Shown here one piece after another: positions 25,526-37,667 of a stretch of DNA of 64,000 nt. Numbering within the stretch: the first letter of the stretch is position 1; every line of letters starts with the position of its first letter. This stretch comes from Tyto alba (Eukaryota; Chordata; Aves; Strigiformes; Tytonidae), in the NCBI RefSeq assembly GCF_018691265.1, contig NW_024881272.1, forward strand, positions 21,131,323 to 21,195,322, given 5' to 3'. The notes beneath the pieces were generated by a model. It searched no databases. It was not told where the DNA came from and saw nothing but the letters and a program-made list of their open reading frames with translations. A program made the translations under genes and the position numbers.

Positions 25526-28500
25526 ATAAAATTGTGCTTATACTTAAAATTGACTTCTTGGGCTTTTCCTTCAATTTTGCTTTTAAACAGCAACTCTTTT
25601 AATGATATTAATGCAAAATGATAGCCATTTTCTCACTCCAGAAGGACCTAGATGTTAGCAGTGGGTGGATTCATCCATATATATGTATGTAGCAGGTCAT
25701 ACATGAAAAATCTCTAATGCAGTGTGAGAATTTACCATTTTATTTATATTCATAAAATAAAGATCTGTCTGCACTTTAAAGGAGTTGGTGTCTCGGCTGG
25801 GCAACTACAACTCAAACCCCAAAGTACACATTCAAATTCTGCTGAACACAGAGATTGCAAAATATTCTGTAATACTTCCACGTACACTGCATGTTTCCAA
25901 GTTTTTATGCTTCCTATGCACTATTTTTGGGTGATGGTAAAGATTAAAATCCTACCTGAATCAAAATTTAAGAAATCTGAGGAGGTTTATACCCTACCAA
26001 TTTAACACACAACGCAGTCACACTTCAGAATAGACTAAGACAATATACTTAAGATCCTCGTGGGAATAACAACAACACTAGGGACTTCATAAAATACTAA
26101 TGGTTAAAATGGGCTTCAAAAGAAGGTAAGCAAATCAAACTTCCTTTCTGGAAAGGACAGATGTATACACAGGAGGGATCTGATGGGCTGAAAAATGTGT
26201 AATTGACGTCAAAGAGAAACCTGGGGTATTCTGCCCTGTGCCTCTCAAAAAGCTCTGTTTTTTCATCTAACTGACCAACAGATGTTGTATTTCTGTTTTA
26301 GACAGTCAATATTCATTACTGCTGTTTGTGTATTTCAATAATTATTTCAGTCGTTATTTCATAGCTGATTTAACCTATTCTGATGAGAAACTAGAGTTAA
26401 ACAGCAATACTGTGTCTTTTGGACCCAGACTAGGGCAGCTATTATGTCAAAGCCACAAGGAAATTAGTTAATTAGGGTTACTCAGAAAATTGTGAAAAGA
26501 CTGGCAGTGAGAACAAAATGCTTTTCTGACAAATCTATAACACCAGGAATAAGTTCTTTTACCAATAAATATGAATGTTTCTCTAAGTGGAAATAGCTAG
26601 ATTATGAACAAATACTAAAAATGACCTGCACAAAAGCAATTGAATTATGAGAACTGACGTGCTTGCTCACTTGGTTCCATGATTTTTGTTTATTTTCTGT
26701 CCTTGAGGCTTTGGGAAGAAGCTGTCAGGACAGAATGGCTCTCAGTGCTTGTGCAGATCTGAAAACCCTGAAGGGCTTAACATCCTTGCATGTGGACCAA
26801 AGTAATTGTTTCAAAAAATATTCATTGTGTTCATTTTAAAACAAAATGCAGCATGGAGATGAACAGCAGCGCCAACAAGAATTAAAAAAATCCCTTGAAG
26901 CTGTATCCATTTTTGTGTGAGAAATCATCTGCATATTCCTTTCTTGAAAATGGTCTGAACATTTTCCAGAAAGAATACATGTTCTGCATTAAGATCCTTG
27001 AAGGTTCAAATCTTTGTGTTTTTTCTTTACAACTGGAAAACCACCAAGTATTTTCCGCAACTGTATCTTGCAGAAATTTCTGTAATTTTGGGAAAGCCTT
27101 TTCTTCTCCAGCTTTGTTAGAAATAGTCTGCCTAGAAGAGCCTCTATGTAGTGAATGAGTTCAAAAGAAATTTAGGTAGTTGAATTCAGTACCTTAATCT
27201 AACCCAAATGAGTTAGAGCAAAATATTACATGTAGTAATCTTACATCACAGATTTTTGTTTGGAGAGCATTCAGACATGTTGCTAGTATTATCTTAAGTA
27301 TGTTCTTGATAAGTGCTAATATTGATATCTATTCCTCTCAACACAGACTTATATATAGATGTGAACAGGTTTTTCCAGTATGTGAACTGAAGGAGACTTA
27401 ACAACCCTTTTTTATCCGACCTTTTAAAGTAGCATAGTGGGCAATAACCATTAACTGATCAAATATGAGAAATGTCAGGTGTGGAATAAGCACTGACAAG
27501 GAAATATTTTACCTTTTTAAGCTTATGAGCAATCACTGAAAAACCTCAGGTCCTATTAAGGCTAATTTTTTCTTTTTCTTTTTTTTTTTTTTTTTTGGCA
27601 AGTATTCAATAATGTTATAACAGGTTGCCTTATGAAGTATTACTCTGCAAAGCTAAATTTGAAGCTAAAAAGAGATCAAACAGGCCAAAGTATGGTATAA
27701 TTCTGAGAAATTCATCATTGTTGCTTACTCAGATATTCTAATTTTCATTACACAGTGCCAGGTCTCATTTACCAATACATTTACTAATTCTAATAACCCA
27801 CTTATCTACTTTTCTTTAACATGTACTGCATAATCACTCTCAGATCATCATGTGTCACTGTAGATTCATTTCCCTTCTGTTAATGCAAATAATTCAAGTT
27901 AATAGTGAATTTTAAAAAAGCAACAGTGCTCTGTGCTTTAAGCCTCATATATGTTACAAATCTTAGACAGACATGGTATTTATTTCATAGTAATTTGCTA
28001 ACAAACAGAAACATGATGTGGCCTTGAGATCAGAAGTCACTGTACAGGCTGGGGGGGTGATTCTTCTTTGACAGTATTACTTTGTAGTGTTTTACACTGG
28101 CAAAGTCCACTGGTGTCAGTGTGCTTACTCTTTACGAAGAACTCCAAAAAGTTTTGTTGATGATAAACATCAGACTGCTCCCCCAGAGCAGTACTGGATA
28201 GAGCACACTCTGCATCAAAACCAGTGCCTGTACACAAAATCTTCACAGTGTTCTGGATAAATGAGTTCTACGGCTCCTAAACACAGCCAGTGCGTTGGTT
28301 ATGCTATAAAAATAGAAACAATCTTTATACTAGTCTGCAATTAATGTCCATGTGTAGCTCTTAGGATTTAATTGTATTATGTCTTTAATGCTTGTTTATA
28401 ATATTTTTAAAAGTTTATATTGTGTAGGAAATGCTAATTAAAAATTAGGCCTTCCTCATAGACTGACTCCAGCTGTTCTCTTTAAAGCAGCTGGTAAAGT

Positions 28501-29219
28501 TCCATAAATAGCCCACCAAAGATTAACCCTGACAAACACAGACTCTTGGGGTGGGAAGCATTGTTCCAGTGTATAAAGTTCAGCATTAACAATTAACCTG
28601 CCAACAGAGAGAGGGATTATGTCAGGATCTGTGATTGGGGTACTGAGACATGAGAGACACAGACCCAAACCCTTGTGGGGTTTTGCTGCCTCTGCACTTT
28701 TGGAGCAGCCTGTGGGTGGCTGTAGGTTCAGCAGTCGTTTCAACATTCAACATCAGGAGCGTAAAACCAGGCTGTAGAGATCTTGGATTTTCTTCCCTTG
28801 GATATTTAAAAGGAAGAGGAATATGACACAAAATGAATCTACAGGCAAGAAAATTTTGTAACTGCTCTGCAAAAATCAAAACTGACCCCAGAGAAAGGAC
28901 CTCAAAAGAATAAATTCCCAGGCTTCCATGTCATATTTTGTGAAAGTTGCCCACCAACTTTCTGACACATTTTTCATTATCTGTAAGTGTAAACTTGGCA
29001 CAGTTGTGGATCGGGATCACTGTGCACTTAAAACACAATAGTGTAAGTTCAAATTGATTCTACATTCTGCACAGAGGAGAGGGGCCTTGCCAGCAATATA
29101 AACTAAAGGTCTTTGGGGTACCAGTTTAGGTTCAGGTTTGGCACCAGAAAGACCAGAGAAATGAGCAGTAAAAATGAACGGTAACTTGAGGATATTTTAA
29201 TAACGGCTGCTCTGTTTTC
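25526..29219. other. AT-rich noncoding stretch
   Basis: No gene is supported. It contains a T-rich tract at 27566-27596. The minus-strand frames at 28456-28746 and 28622-28879 overlap each other and show no domain. About 28470-28760 is slightly GC-richer than the rest. Confidence 0.55.
27566..27596. repeat. T-rich homopolymer tract
   Basis: Runs of T of 6, 5 and 18 bases interrupted by two C. Simple sequence with no attached retrocopy visible. Confidence 0.9.
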
Positions 29220-29525
29220 TTTCTTAGTGCACTTTTATTTTATTTGCACTTTTGTAGTTTCATCTTGATGACATGGCTATTATTTTATAGCAGTTTCAAG
29301 CAGTTAATTAATGAACTGCACACATGTGACATGACACCACCTTGCCCAATTATCTCTGGCATCTATTTTTATGGTACAAAGCACTGCTGCTTTGTGAATT
29401 ATTTTAGATTGTAAATTGGCTCTGGAAGCTGTTATTTTAATAGCCAAAAGAATACAAGAGCAGTGCTTGATGGCTGACATGCGGCAATGACAAATTGCCA
29501 CGCATGATCTCATGAAATCCACCAA
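29220..29525. promoter_or_regulatory. Candidate conserved noncoding element
   Basis: The block has features typical of vertebrate developmental enhancers. There is a TTAATTAAT homeodomain core inside the near-palindrome GCAGTTAATTAATGAACTGC (29300-29319), a CACATGTGACATG E-box-like stretch, and AAAGCACTGCTGCTTT with self-complementary ends. There is also a stem with arms CATGCGGCAAT (29478-29488) and ATTGCCACGCATG (29494-29506), complementary apart from a 2-base bulge. It lacks repeats and homopolymers, unlike its surroundings. Function is inference: conservation cannot be seen in one sequence. Confidence 0.3.
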
Positions 29526-31158
29526 AGGACTTGGAGATGTTTGATAATGCTGCTCTGTTCTTTAGATGTAAATATCTCTCTTGTTAAATCCACAACACCT
29601 TATGAAGTCCTTTAAAAACAGAATGCCATATTTCTGACAACCTGTAAATGACTGAGCAGTACAGAATTAGGAAGAGAATGTATAACACAGCTTTAGAATG
29701 ATTTTTCACAGGATCTTTTTACTAGTAATAGCAGACCAAAAATATTAATGTGCACCTACCAGAAATAAAACACAAAGTAAAGACAAACATTTTAAGGCCA
29801 AATTGTTTCTGGAACTGTATTTTAAATCTTGTAAAGACAAATGCACAATGTCTAGGGTGAACTTGGGCAGAAATCATCACCTGATGTCTCCCATCCCCGC
29901 TTCTCAAGGGAGAACTGGGGGGACGAGGGAAGTGTAGGTAAATACCTCTGTCTTCCCTTCTCACTTGCATCAGAAGTGAGCTATGACTGGAAGATGTAGT
30001 GTACCCTCTCTAAATATATCTCAATAAGTTTTTGTATCAATCATTGTGTCTTGGTCATCATAGATGATGATACTGCCCTGTCAGGCTCATATATAAACCC
30101 AAAGCTCTCTCCTTTGTGAGAACTGAATTTGTTTTGAAATTCACTCTACATCTTATAGAAACATTGTTTTCTCCAGATTTCTTCCTTCAGGATTGCACAA
30201 CTTACATCCAAAAGCCTTCCTCCAGAATAAAGCTGTAGCAGAAATTTTGGCCTGCTTTGGTAAAAACCTGCTTGAAAAAATTTTCAAGGGTTTTGAACAT
30301 CTGGCCAAAGGAAAACACTTTCAATCCATTCCATACTTGTTTGACCAGAATGAACCTTCACTTTCAAATTGCATGTGATCTCAATGAAACACATCACTTA
30401 AATTTTATTATTTTTATGCACTATGTTAGAAATACATTAGGCATTTACTGTGAATATTAATAGAAAAATTCCTTCATCTAAACATGATGAAAGTATTTCC
30501 CAACAATTAAATATATTTTAATTTTTTTATGGAAGTGTAAATTCTGTTCCTGCAACTTTACACTTTGAAAATTAATTTCAAATCTGTGCACAAATTGTCA
30601 ATTATGGGTAAGAATGGAAATACATTATAGCTGAAGAGTGAATTCCTCTCTTTGCACAAAATGCAGGGGAAATGTTCTCTGTCTCTCACAAATGTCTCTT
30701 TCATACACAAATATACACATTTATTAGAACACTTTCACATACAAAAGATCCTAAGATAGGAAAAAATGAAAATAATAATGTTTTCAGTTTAGAATGTGAT
30801 ACTTTAATAGGCATTTCTCATTGTAATATGATTCTATACTTGAATATGTTGATGTAGAATAAAAAGCAATATTATAGACACAAATATCTTCTCACTAAAA
30901 CTAGCAGTAGGTAGACAAAAATTTCTGTAGTTTGAGAGTGGTTTGGGACTCATTTTGGATAAAAAGCCAGAAGTTCACGTGCATTCCCTAGTCTTTTAAT
31001 TTTTTTTTCTTATCACAGGAGCTTCTTTAATTCATATCCATTAACTTATCCAGACCTTTTCCCAAGTCCATGGTAGTCCCTCACTGCCTTTTTCCATTTT
31101 GCCAGACCTTCATGATCTACTCTTATAATTTTCTTTCTATTTTAGGCATTTTTTACAG
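29526..31158. other. AT-rich noncoding stretch
   Basis: No gene is supported. Open frames near 30193-30460 overlap in two phases and look like chance. A pyrimidine-rich block at 30990-31150 leads into the MIR-like fossil that follows. Confidence 0.55.
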
Positions 31159-31420
31159 CTCCCATTACTGTAGTATCTGAGCAGTTCATATTCTCCACTG
31201 TACTCATCCTGACAATACCCAAGTATAACTGCATGAGAAGCAAGGGAAGTACTATTATCCCCATTTTATAGATCAATAATTGAAGAAAAGAGACTCAGAC
31301 CCATATCTGCAATGGTATTTAGGTACCTAATTCCCTTTTAAATTAGTGAGAGTTAGATAGCTAAACTGGCCTGTGTCTGTGATGGAGGAAGAGCTGGAAC
31401 CAGACCTTCAGCTAAGGATC
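31159..31420 (-). repeat. MIR-like SINE with nested palindromic repeat
   Basis: Read on the minus strand, this is a colinear MIR-like SINE: GGTTCCAGCTCTTCCTCCAT near 31390-31410, then TATAAAATGGGGATAATAGT near 31250-31270, then a tail AACTGCTCAGATACTACAGT near 31165-31185. These correspond to the amniote pattern 'TTCCAGCTCTGcC ... TGTAAAATGGGGATAATA ... TGCTCAGATACTACAG'. Between the first two blocks lies a different sequence (about 31300-31375) with imperfect 18-bp inverted arms, TTTAGGTACCTAATTCCC and GAGAGTTAGATAGCTAAA (14 of 18 positions pair). It resembles the amniote palindromic repeat 'TTTAGGCACCTAACTCCCattg...'. The simplest reading is an old palindromic element inserted into an older SINE. 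Confidence 0.65.
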
Positions 31421-34400
31421 TGCTCATTGAAACATCCTTTCTTATATCATTAATTCTTGAAACAAGATACTGTCTGCTCTCTTTTTATATATGCCCATCA
31501 CTAATAAATAAATTATGTGAAGGTGTTTCTCACCTGCCTATCATATATCTATGTAAATATCTTCTGAACTATAGCTATTTCTTTTCGATATTTTCTGTGC
31601 CTTGGACTGCAACAGAATTTGGGATGCAGGAAGTGATAAAATAAAACAATGTGGAAAGTAGCTATGGAAACTCCAGAGTCCCATCAAAGAGAGACTGCTC
31701 ATTTTAATTACTCTTTGCAGGGAGGAGATCTTAGAATTCTAGAAGCAGGAGAGTAATGGAAAACAAATTGACACTGGAGTTGAAATCATGTAGATATTTG
31801 TGAAACTGAATGGAAGAGAAATCACTATGAAGAACACTGCAGTATAATTCACAGTACTCCATATAGTTCCTCTCTCTAGCAATCACTTGATTTTATTAAG
31901 TTGTTAAATTAAGACTTTGTGAAGTTTACTTCATGCCAAATGAGAATGAAGACAAACTCTAGAGGTGTGCATACTGACCAGAACAAAAGGAAAGTGAAGC
32001 TTTTGAATAAGAGCATCTTCAAATTATTCTATATTCCTAAACAATGGGCTACACAGGCAATATTTCAATACAAGGCAAATTATGGTATTCTTCAGAGAAT
32101 CATTTGAGAAGAAATAAACACATGCATAACTGGAAGTATTTAGGAAAAAAAAAATAGACTAATTTCATAGTTGTGTTTGCAATGCAACTGTTTAAAATAG
32201 CAGAAATAATACACGGTACAGATGTAACACATCTGCTCAGACATTACTGTTTTTCAGCATGTTAAAACAAATCAGATGCTCTAAATTATAACCTACTGTT
32301 GTGCTTGGAGTCATTCGAGCAGGCCCCCTGGTATCTAAAAGTAGGAAGTCTGTTTCAACCTTAGACATTTTGGGTTTAGCTCCATATTATACTTATCCTC
32401 ACCACTGAGGATTTTTAAATTTTATTTTATTTTTCTCTTTTGAAGAGACTTACAATACTTTGCTGTTATTTTCTTTACAATAATAGATAGCATCACTACA
32501 TAATAATGTCAGAGGTGCTTGATGGACAGCTAAAGAATGGAAAACAGCAAGAGGAGAAATGTCTAATATAAGAAATACTGGTTAGGGCAGTGCTGTCTTT
32601 TTTGTCTCCCGCACAATTTCAGTATCAAAGAATAATGTACAGAGTCTAGTTCAGGTAAAGACTCAGATATTTCCATACTCAGGTCATGTTTATCCAACTA
32701 AACATCAAACGTAACAAAGATGAAAATTAATCTTATATTTGCCTAAACAACTTTGCAACCATCCAGATGAAGCAAGCCAATGTCAGAGCTAAACAAAAGG
32801 TTCCAGATAGGCATGAATTAAACACGTAGAATTATGAGAGACTCTGAGTAAAGATTTGAGGTGATTTTATTGTAGATGGATGAATTAATTTTAGTTGAAA
32901 TTGAGGAATTAGTGATGGAGAGCTAGGAAAAATTAAGAGACCAAATAATGCAGAATTAGACACAAAGTAATGTAGAATTAGACAAAGTTGCCAGTTAGTG
33001 TACATACTGTCAAAAAAGTCATACTTTGAACAAAGAAGGAGAAATGAAGCACATAGGAGAAAAGAAAACAACCCTCTTTAAGTCTTTGGAAAATGTTAGA
33101 AGTCATTGATTCAAGATTATTCAAGTTCATAAACAGAAGAAATTAGATAAGATCAACCAGATAAAAACTGTGATATTTGTCATTTCTAACTCCAGTAATT
33201 AAGTGCTGTTCTAATTCTACTTGAGAAGGCCTCAGTGGGATTATAATAATGGCATAATGATGGAAACAAAGACAAAGAAAGGATCAGAACTACTATAAAA
33301 AGAAAACCCCAAAATTAAACTAACAAAATTACTGATATCCTTGAGATTTAGTTACTCACTAAAGTATGCGAATGTCATTCAGTGGAAGAGTGATATTCAT
33401 ATCCTTATTTTAAGGAGAGTGTTTTAACTCCTCCATGTTGCTTCTCCACAACTGGTCTATGTTCATCTCAAGGAGGAATGGTACAATTTAGAAATCTCAG
33501 AGACTTTGGCAAGTAGGAAAATCATTTTCCTTGCCAAGCCTGGTGTAGAAAGGAATTAGACTTTTGTTTGCCTCTGGGGACCTCTGGAATGGAACTCCCC
33601 TCCTTTCAGACCGTGAAAGTCACATTGTTTCCCACCATCACATTGCTGAGAAACTTTATTATATGTAAATTTCCATCATTCTTATTCCACTTTTCTTCCT
33701 TTCACGCCATCCAAGTTATTTTGCCATCTCTGCATTGAACCATTATTCAGCGTCCCACAGAGGGTATAATGCACAGTCCTTATTAAGATACACATGTTCA
33801 CGAAATAACCCAAAGCTCATTAAAAAGATAAACTTATATTAGAGTATTTGGTGCTATTCTCAGAGCATGCACAAAATATGGAGCAAATATTGTACTTATA
33901 ATTGCATTTTAATTGAGCTGTATCTGGTATAAAAAGATAGTTGCATATGGACTGTCAACTTCAATAATATTTTAAGGTACATCTTTTAATTTTACTGCTT
34001 TTATTGTTACTATTATGGTTCAAGAAAATTTCCCCACAGCTGTTTTTTATTTTGTGAAAATCATTCATCCCATGAGCATGACTGTAGCTGTGTGCAGTAT
34101 ATATAAATCCTTATGATCATTAACCACGTGTAGTTAAGGACTGTTGTGTATCCATACATGTTTAATTTTCTTGCTTTGTGTTTAATTTTTCAGTGACTCT
34201 CATTATTTCTCTACCTCAGCTGTAGTACAAAAGGAAGATCTACAATTAACAAATAGCTTAATGTCATCCTGTTTGCTGCCCTTGTTATTGTTTAGAGGTT
34301 TTTTGAATTTTTTTTTACAGGCTTACCAGTGATTTTGGCTTAAAACCTAGATGTGTTGCTTCTTCCTCATCACTTTCCCCAGGCATGTGATCCCTAGTGA

Positions 34401-35840
34401 CAACAGTCCTGTTCCACTACAATAGCTGGTACATCACTCTCCCACACAAACTCTCTGAAAGGTATCTTGATTCCTAAGTGCAAGCTGCCTCTGCTTCTTG
34501 CACACAGTCTCTGGTACAGTCACCTTTTCCTTCCTTTCACAGAATCCCTAATATTTTTCTCTTTCCTTCTGCTCCTCTACTAAATTCTCCCAGATCTCCT
34601 GGCTTTTGTTCCTGTTACTCTGCTCACATAAACACCCTGGGCTTCCTTCCTGTGCTGTTTCTTTCCCCAAAACAATACCAGTTATTTGTCACTTCTTCCC
34701 AGGCTCTCACTTACTTGTCTCCCCTTCCTAGAATTCCTGTTACTTGATGATCCTCAGGCTGAAAAACATTTTGACATATAAAGGATCACATTTTCTAGGC
34801 AACAGCCATGTCAGAGGAGCTAAAGTTTACTGGGTTTCACATGAAACCTGGGTCAAACAGCAATTTTTTCCAGATTTCAGTGAACTGCAAAGCACTCCTA
34901 AAATTTTCCCCAAAGTGAGATTAATGAAAAGAAGAAAACCTTTCTGTGAATGCAGCCCAAAATAATACTGACCGCAGGTAATTTTGTGTTCTTTCAGACT
35001 TTGCAGAAAATATTTTACAGAGATCTCCTTGATTATTTTCTCTTCACAAACATAGTCATTCCAGGCTGAAGAACCTGCCTCCATTTGGCTTAGGCTTCAC
35101 TAATTTAGCAATTAACATTTAACAGCCAGATTGTTTTCCCAAGCCCAAGTGCACTAGTACAAGAAAATATCTTCTGATCTATAACCTTATTGCAATCTCA
35201 GAGCTCCTAAAACCTAACTTTTTTATTCTAATCATTTTTGCTGATGCAGGAGCCAGTCATATCTACGCTGCAAGTAGCAAAATTCTACACAATACTCTCT
35301 AGTCAGACAGCATTTATTGTGCTGTAATTTGTTCTAAGACAATAGGGTAGATGCAAATTCTAGAGAGGCATATTAATCTGTAGGTCAAACAATAACAAAA
35401 TATTGAAAAACTGTCTTAATGATTTTTTACATTGTGGTGGAAAAGCGTGTAATTCCATAGAGGGGTGATGGCGGTCTCATAAACTAGGAGAATAACACTG
35501 AGAGGTTTATTAATGCCACCAAGGCACTGAAATAGAATTTGTTTTATATCATGTACAACTGTATAGGTGTTTATTATTTATAACACATTCTTCTTTTTTA
35601 AAGGTCTCCATTCTACCCCGTCTTCTGATGCTCCGTATCTGTTTTTCCCCATTGGTTTTAAACAGAAATTGTATTCCAGATGCAGCTTTAAATGGTGCTG
35701 TGTTAGCTGCTACCTTTCACTTTTTATTACAAAATTTAGTCTATTATACAAGCAGTATTTTTCACTGAAAAGTAAAAGATAAAAACTGCTGACTTCTTAG
35801 GGTGTGTGTGAAAAGAGGTTGCTCTGTGTGTGCCATATGT
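31421..35840. other. AT-rich noncoding stretch
   Basis: No gene is supported. Pyrimidine-rich sequence at about 34360-34750 yields an 89-codon plus-strand frame with serine/proline-rich composition, typical of translated CT-rich DNA and not of a protein family. About 33840-33960 (GCATGCACAAAATATG, ATTGCATTTTAATTGAGC) is a weak candidate for conserved noncoding sequence. Confidence 0.5.
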
Positions 35841-35867
35841 TGCTCAGCACCTTATAGGATCAGGCCC
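35841..35867 (-). repeat. Fragment of ancient amniote palindromic repeat
   Basis: On the minus strand, GGGCCTGATCCTATAAGGTG followed by CTGAGCA matches the start of a common amniote interspersed repeat ('GGGCCTGATCCtgcAAGGTGCTGAGCAccct'), which is normally a long palindrome. Only one short arm is recognisable here. Named by pattern memory only. Confidence 0.5.
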
Positions 35868-36613
35868 TAAATGCTAGTAAATCGTGATTTACTGACAGCA
35901 TGTACTGTGCAGGCAGGAGCAACGCACTGACCTGCTCAGCCTTGGTGGTGAGCCTCCTCTCTGTTTTGAAGCAATCAGTACTGACACTGTAAGCACCAAT
36001 CCAGCTGTCACTGCTGTTCTTGACAGTCACAACTGCATGGGGCCACATTGTAAAATGCTCAGGTGGGTAGGTGGGTTCCCAGTACTTGTGTGAAGAGAGC
36101 CCAGTACACCTTATAGCACAGAGTTTGCATGCCTCTTTCTCTATTCTAAAAATCCAACACTAAATAAGAAAGTGGTACAGCCGGGCCAGTAATGAGGTGG
36201 TAGGGGCAGCCTTCACTAATAGAAAAGTGGTGGTACACCCATGAGAAACAATCAGCTCCAAGCTTAATGGCTCGTTACTGCCGTTAGTCCCTCTCACATC
36301 CAGGGTAGTTGGCCAAAGCCTGGGTCACGCAGAAGCATCTCCAGCAGCAACTCCAACACATCCATCTCATCCTGTCCATGGCAGAAGTGCTAATGACAGA
36401 GTAAGAGCCAAGAAACACCAGGGACATGGGGCAGTCCCCATCTGGGGAAGTTACCACTGTCAGCCTGACCCCACATGTCCCACACACTTTTTCAGCACAC
36501 TATTCAGGTCAGCAGTGAGTGACCATTTCCTCTGTCATCCTTGTTAAATTAATTATCTATTGCACAATAACCTGCCATTATAGGAGACTAGATAAAGTGA
36601 CCCTGCAAGCACA
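35868..36613. other. GC-richer flank upstream of LTR
   Basis: Local GC and CpG are higher than in the surrounding tens of kilobases. Minus-strand frames at 35860-36048 (62 codons) and 36284-36487 (67 codons) are open, but neither shows a recognisable domain or clear splice structure. The first continues into the repeat fragment at 35841-35867, which argues against it being a gene. No function can be assigned. Confidence 0.45.
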
Positions 36614-37332
36614 TGTTGTGGTTTGGGCCTGGTTGGCAGCCAACCACCACGCAGCAGCTCTCTCTCCTTTTCTGGCAATAAGAAGGGACAGAGAGCCAGG
36701 CTTGGGGTTCGAGATAGGACTGGGATGGGGAAAAATCACCCTTTATGGTCACGAGCAAAAGGCAGACTCGTTAGGGGAAGAAAAAAATAACATGCATTTA
36801 TTACAGACACTAACAACACATAACAGAGTAGGACAGTAAGAAGCATTACCATATCTTGAGAATACCTTCCCCCACCCCTCCCTTCTTCCCAGGCTCAGTT
36901 CTGCTCCCGATATCTCTACCTCCTCCCCCAGTGGCGCAGGAGCAGGGAATGGGGGGTGCAGTCAGTGCTGCCACTTCTTCCATCTGCGGTGGGGGGAGCT
37001 TCTGGAACTTCTTCCCCCTGCTCCATTGTGGTCCCCCTCTCACAGGAGACAGTCCTCCACAAACTTTCTCTGACATGAGTTCCTCCCATGGGCTGCAGTG
37101 TTCCCCACACTGCTCCATCATGGGTCACCAACTTTCTCCAACTGGAGTCCCTCCCATGGCTGCAGCCCTTCCCGAGCTGCTCCTGCTTGGGACACCCCCG
37201 CATGCTGCAATCCTCCCAGCGCTGAACTACAGCAGCGGGGCTGCCTTTTTCCACAAGATCCCGAATTTCTTTGGGCACAGCACCTTGATCATCCACGTGG
37301 AAACCACAGGCCATAAATCAACAGATCTTCAT

Positions 37333-37348
37333 GGGTGGGGGGGTGGGG
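37333..37348 (+). other. G-quadruplex motif inside LTR
   Basis: GGGTGGGGGGGTGGGG can be parsed as four G3+ tracts with three single-base loops, the pattern that favours a stable parallel quadruplex. It lies on the strand opposite to LTR transcription, just downstream of the predicted start, within the transcribed LTR region. Confidence 0.75.
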
Positions 37349-37500
37349 ACCGCCCTTCCGTCTCACCACAGGATACAGAGGGGTCTCTGCTCCAGCACAC
37401 CTCCCCCCTCCTTTCTTCCTCCGTTCCTCCACTGACCTTGGTGTTCATGCAGCTGCAGCAACTCCTCCTCACAAGTCCCACTGCCCGTCACCACGTCCCT

Positions 37501-37536
37501 TCTTAAATACGTTATCGCAGAGGCGCAGCTGATTGG
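37501..37536 (-). promoter_or_regulatory. LTR promoter: CCAAT and TATA-type boxes
   Basis: Reading the minus strand, GCCAATCAGC is followed 22 bases later by TATTTAAGAAGG, a standard spacing of upstream CCAAT and TATA-type elements. Transcription would start about 25-30 bases further on (near 37475) and run toward lower coordinates. Whether the LTR is active cannot be judged from sequence. Confidence 0.65.
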
Positions 37537-37667
37537 CTCAGTTTTCCAAACAGAAGTGGAGCTGACTTGGAGCTGGAGGAGCTTCAAGAAGCTTCTCACA
37601 GGGGGCTGCCCCTATAGTCCCCTCCCCTGCCACCAAAAAAACTCCACCACTCACTCAACCCAGGACA

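Larger units (their letters stand above)
36614..37667 (-). mobile_element. Solo LTR of an endogenous retrovirus
   Basis: A 1054-bp unit with canonical ends: on the minus strand it starts TGTCCTGGGTTGAG and ends AAACCACAACA. It is flanked on both sides by the exact 5-bp duplication GCACA (36609-36613 and 37668-37672), the mark of retroviral integration. The minus-strand promoter is visible: a CCAAT box (37532-37536) and a TATA-type TATTTAAGA (37501-37509), with an AATAAA polyadenylation signal downstream (36797-36802). No primer-binding site, gag, pol or env adjoins it, so the internal region has been lost by LTR-LTR recombination. The motif set matches an avian LTR family by memory; a 5-bp duplication suits ERVL-type elements. 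The 216-codon plus-strand frame at 36856-37506 is a by-product of GC-rich LTR DNA. Confidence 0.9.

Noticed and set aside
36856..37506. 216-codon plus-strand open frame, the longest in the window
   Set aside because: It lies wholly inside the minus-strand LTR and runs antisense to it; its serine/proline-rich translation reflects GC- and C-rich LTR DNA.
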